Below, piece by piece: positions 61,196-64,000 of a DNA stretch of 64,000 bases (positions are counted from its first letter, which is position 1; the number at the start of each line of letters is the position of its first letter). The stretch is from NCBI GenBank assembly GCA_020849895.1, contig JADZFN010000003.1:1-64000 (forward strand), in the 5' to 3' direction. The position numbers and the translations under genes are program-made. The notes under the pieces were generated by a model. It searched no databases and had not been told where the DNA came from. It was given only the letters and a program-made list of their open reading frames with translations. The DNA comes from Verrucomicrobiia bacterium (GTDB lineage Bacteria > Verrucomicrobiota > Verrucomicrobiia > JABWAM01).

Positions 61196-63661
61196 TCAGG
61201 CGGCGCCGGTGGGGAGTGACCAGAAATCCTCGAACGCGCGCTCCCAAGTGCGCCGCCCCATGCTGAGCCGCGCCGCTTCCCCCATTTTCCGGCGAAGCGC
61301 CGGATCGGCTGCCAAGCGGCGCATCGCGTCGAGCAGCGCCGCGGCGTCCTGTCCAGGCACCACCAGCCCCGTCTCGCCGTCGCGCACCAGTTCGCGCGGG
61401 CCGCCGACATTCGTGACGATCGTCGGCAGACCCGAGGCCTGCGCCTCGAGAACGACGTTGCCGAAGGTGTCGGTGGTGCTGGGGAAGACGAAGGCGTCCG
61501 CCGAAGCGTAGGCGCGCGAGAGCGCCTCGCCCGAAAGAAAGCCCGTGAAAACCGCGCCCGCCCCCGCGAGGCGGCGGCGCATCTCGGTGCGCCAGGGACC
61601 GTCTCCCACAAGCGCGAGCGAGGCGTCGGGGAGCTCCGCGCGGAGCTTCGCCCACGCCTCGGCCAGCGTATCGAGATTCTTCTCCTTCGAGATGCGGCCC
61701 ACGTAAAGGAAGCGGACGCCGCCGCCGGCGCCGAACATCTCCCAGAAACGCGGGTCGCGTTTCTCCGGGGAAAATCCCCGACAATCAATCCCGCGCGGCA
61801 TGAGGCGCAGCTTTTTCGCGGGCAACCCCCGCTCGAGCAGAAGCAGGCGGTAGGCCTCGCTCGGTACATAGACCGTGTCCACGAGGCCGTAGAACCATTC
61901 CATGTATTTCCCCGTGAGGGCGCCCATCGCTTCATCTTCGGTGAGGACGCGCACGTACTGAGGGAAATCGGTGTGGTAAATCCCGGCGGTGCGCAGGCCG
62001 AGGAGTTTGCCCGCCAGGACGCCCGCAAGGCCGACCGGCCCAGGCGTGCTCGCCACGATTTCCGTAAACTCGCCGCGCCAGCAGTGCTCCAGGATGTCGA
62101 GCAGCGGCGGAAAGGAGATTTCGAGCCCCGCGTATTCCTTCAGCGGGAACTCACCCATCGGCGGGAAGTTACGCAGGGGGAAGGCGGCCGGAGCGAGGCG
62201 CGACTTCGACACGATCACCTCGATGTCGGCGCCAGCGGCGGCGGCAACTCCGCAGATCTTCTCGATCGTGTGCGAAACGCCGTTCACGTCCTGCAGCGTG
62301 TCTGTGAACCATGCGCGGCGGCGACGCGCGAGCTCTCCGGGCGCGCGTCCGAGGAAGCGCCGCCCCGCCTCGACCATCAGGCTGCGGTTTTTCGAGTGAT
62401 GCTTGAAGGCGACGAAATAGGGGGCGGCACCGAGCGCGATGGGCCCGAGAGCGCTCGCCGCCTGGAGGCAGTCCACGACGTTCCCTTCGGCGGCCTTCTC
62501 GATCACGCGACGGAGGAAGGTGTAGCTGAGACGGTTCACGATCCGGCTCGCGATTCGGAAGGAGCGGACCTCGACCTCCTCGCGTTCCGAGAGGTCGCCG
62601 GCGAGCGCCCGCCGGAAGGCGTCCTCGCGGAAGAGACCCGAGAGCTGCGCGCTGAGCGAAAGCTCCTTCTCCCGCGCGTTCCTGCGGCGGCGGCCCATCT
62701 TGCGCGCGACATAGCGCAGCCGTTCGCCAAGCGAGAAGCGCGTGGGGTCCTGACCGGTCACGAAGTTCTCGAAGACCTTCACCATCAGCTCGTTGCCGCC
62801 GCGCGAACCGCGCTTCAGTTTGTCCGAGTAATACAGGTAGGCGATGTTGTAGATGCCGTGCGAAAGCGTGAGCGGCGAGCCGGCGCGTCCGCCGAAGCCG
62901 CAGCGGCCGTTGCGCACATGCTCAAGAAAGACCGCCGGGCTGTCCGCAGCGGGAGTCTCCGTCCACGCCCGTGCGATGAAGACGCTCGAGTGATCATCCG
63001 AGCCGCCCGTAAAAAACTTCACGTGGGGCTCGGGGACCGCTGGAGCGATCCCGTGGCGGTCGGCAAGCTGCGCGATCGTTTCCGGCGTGAGCGTACGAAG
63101 GACGTCCACGGCAAGAGAGCTCAGGAGCGCTTCACGCGAACCGTTCAGGCCCTCGAAATGGCGGAACAGGAGGATGAGCTTCTCGAACTGGTCGAGGGTG
63201 AGACGCGCGTTGTTCTGGTAGAATGGATGCGCCACCGCGTGAAGGATGCCCTTCGCCCGGAGCCAGGCGGCCAGTTCGACGAGGTCGCCACGGACTTCTT
63301 GAATCTCCCGGTGGAGCGCTTCGGTAAGCCCCCACGCGAGGAGGTGCATCTTGCAACCGTTTTCGGGGAACCAGGTGGTGATCTCTTCGCCGACGATCAC
63401 CTCTCCGGGATGGCGCGCCTGAAGCTCGAGCGCGCCCTTCACCTCGTTGTGGTCGGTGACCGCGACGAACCGCATCCCCGCAGCCCGCGCCCGCTCCCAG
63501 ATGACCTCGGGTTCCGTGTAGCACTCCGGTGCGCCGACGCGGCGCAGGATCCATTCCGACGGGCGATCAGAATGGCGCGAATGCACGTGGAGGTCCACGC
63601 GGGTGGCGGCATCGGCGCCGCTCCCCGACGCAACCGGACAGATGGAATCCCCGTGGGCCAT
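61196..63661 (-). CDS. PHP-domain / GT4 glycosyltransferase fusion
   Basis: 821 residues. N-terminal PHP metallo-hydrolase domain: VDLHVHSRHSD (His25, His27), VTDHNEVKG, HAVAHPFYQ and GGSDDHSSV. A helical middle part (about 280-450) has no known domain. The C-terminal half (about 460-821) is a GT4 enzyme with FLYVGRISKEKNLDTLAEAW and FPSTTDTFGNVVLEAQASG. The combination suggests one protein that both hydrolyses a phosphoester and transfers a sugar, perhaps in glycolipid synthesis. ATG at 63661 lies just before the PHP motif. Confidence 0.85.
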   Translation of the reverse strand: MAHGDSICPVASGSGADAATRVDLHVHSRHSDRPSEWILRRVGAPECYTEPEVIWERARAAGMRFVAVTDHNEVKGALELQARHPGEVIVGEEITTWFPENGCKMHLLAWGLTEALHREIQEVRGDLVELAAWLRAKGILHAVAHPFYQNNARLTLDQFEKLILLFRHFEGLNGSREALLSSLAVDVLRTLTPETIAQLADRHGIAPAVPEPHVKFFTGGSDDHSSVFIARAWTETPAADSPAVFLEHVRNGRCGFGGRAGSPLTLSHGIYNIAYLYYSDKLKRGSRGGNELMVKVFENFVTGQDPTRFSLGERLRYVARKMGRRRRNAREKELSLSAQLSGLFREDAFRRALAGDLSEREEVEVRSFRIASRIVNRLSYTFLRRVIEKAAEGNVVDCLQAASALGPIALGAAPYFVAFKHHSKNRSLMVEAGRRFLGRAPGELARRRRAWFTDTLQDVNGVSHTIEKICGVAAAAGADIEVIVSKSRLAPAAFPLRNFPPMGEFPLKEYAGLEISFPPLLDILEHCWRGEFTEIVASTPGPVGLAGVLAGKLLGLRTAGIYHTDFPQYVRVLTEDEAMGALTGKYMEWFYGLVDTVYVPSEAYRLLLLERGLPAKKLRLMPRGIDCRGFSPEKRDPRFWEMFGAGGGVRFLYVGRISKEKNLDTLAEAWAKLRAELPDASLALVGDGPWRTEMRRRLAGAGAVFTGFLSGEALSRAYASADAFVFPSTTDTFGNVVLEAQASGLPTIVTNVGGPRELVRDGETGLVVPGQDAAALLDAMRRLAADPALRRKMGEAARLSMGRRTWERAFEDFWSLPTGAA

Positions 63662-63812
63662 GACGCGAGACGGGAAAATTAGCCTCCGCGTTCTCCCGCG
63701 GCAAGCCGCGGATGAAAACTGCGCCGCCGGCTTCCGTTTTCTTTCACGGCGAACGGATGGCACGGGCGCCCGCCGTGCGTCAAGTCCGCGGAACCGATTC
63801 CTGCGGAAAACG

Positions 63813-64000
63813 TCACATCCGGCCGAGCAACCGGCCGCGAAGCATTTCGATGCGACGCGCAGCAGGCGGAGAGAGCGCCATCGCGATCGCACGGCGAGCC
63901 ATCTCCTCCAGAGGTTGCTCCACCGAAAAAAAGGCCGCGCCGAGATTCCTCAGCCACGACAGACCGTCAAAACTCCCGAGCGCGAAATCTCGTCCGGCAT
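63813..64000 (-). CDS. C-terminal part of an unidentified protein, truncated by window end
   Basis: A frame open at base 64000 on the minus strand reads LGSFDGLSWLRNLGAAF, then EEMARRAIAMALSP and RRIEMLRGRLLGRM before the stop at 63813. About 61 codons are visible. Composition and the absence of stops are like a real C-terminus, possibly of another glycosyltransferase given the neighbour, but no motif proves it. Between it and the PHP-GT gene are about 150 bases without a gene. Confidence 0.5.
   Translation of the reverse strand, partial: AGRDFALGSFDGLSWLRNLGAAFFSVEQPLEEMARRAIAMALSPPAARRIEMLRGRLLGRM

Noticed and set aside
1-64000. CRISPR array, rRNA operon or prophage
   Set aside because: No spaced direct repeats, rRNA sequence or phage structural genes were seen on reading through the window.

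Overview
A GC-rich, gene-dense bacterial chromosome segment. Several independent traits point to the PVC superphylum, most likely Verrucomicrobiota: a Planctomycetes-Verrucomicrobia-type (PVM) bacterial microcompartment (BMC) operon, two genes of the futalosine route to menaquinone (mqnE, mqnP), a fused SecDF preceded by YajC, a divergent phytanoyl-dioxygenase/AraC pair, and a GyrA with non-canonical residues in the quinolone pocket. No rRNA, CRISPR array, phage or intact insertion sequence was seen. One tRNA (Tyr, GTA) is present.

Layout. 1-3.1 kb: an integron-type tyrosine recombinase cut by the window edge, followed by a non-coding stretch with a palindrome and an IS3 OrfA relic, an alpha/beta-hydrolase, a lipoprotein and a nested inverted repeat. 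3.1-9.3 kb: NicO metal transporter, a lone nuoC, yajC-secDF, an orphan OmpR-type regulator and mqnE. 9.4-12 kb: a three-gene SsuABC/TauABC-like uptake operon. 12-17.2 kb: a degenerate S41 protease homologue, purE, tRNA-Tyr, an orphan PAS histidine kinase and a DUF2851 protein. 17.2-23.5 kb: secreted redoxin, ferritin-like protein, SDR, two glycosyltransferases and a two-gene module of unknown function (HhH/roadblock-like/zinc-ribbon protein plus membrane protein). 23.6-26.3 kb: gyrA.

26.7-36.6 kb is the centrepiece: a minus-strand BMC operon (pduL, two BMC-H genes, ackA, a third BMC-H gene, a BMC-P gene, acylating aldehyde dehydrogenase, two more BMC-P genes, class II aldolase, LDH/MDH-like dehydrogenase, and a 425-residue barrel protein with a candidate targeting tail). 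It is divergent from a DeoR-family regulator. From known PVM compartments, the expected chemistry is cleavage of a fuculose/rhamnulose phosphate to lactaldehyde and DHAP inside the shell, then lactaldehyde to lactyl-CoA, lactyl-phosphate and lactate with ATP gain. The sugar isomerase and kinase are not in this window.

36.7-64 kb is mostly housekeeping: mqnP, trmL, a cupin, serA, alr, an ATP-type pfkA, an orphan DNA methyltransferase, rnr, a membrane-anchored HExxH metallopeptidase, phyH/araC, an RluA-type pseudouridine synthase, a vapC pseudogene, glycosyltransferases, prmC, sppA, tsaE-thiL, metG, a class IV aminotransferase and a large PHP-glycosyltransferase fusion. The right edge cuts another gene on the minus strand.

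Start codons were chosen by eye; the less certain ones are flagged in their entries.
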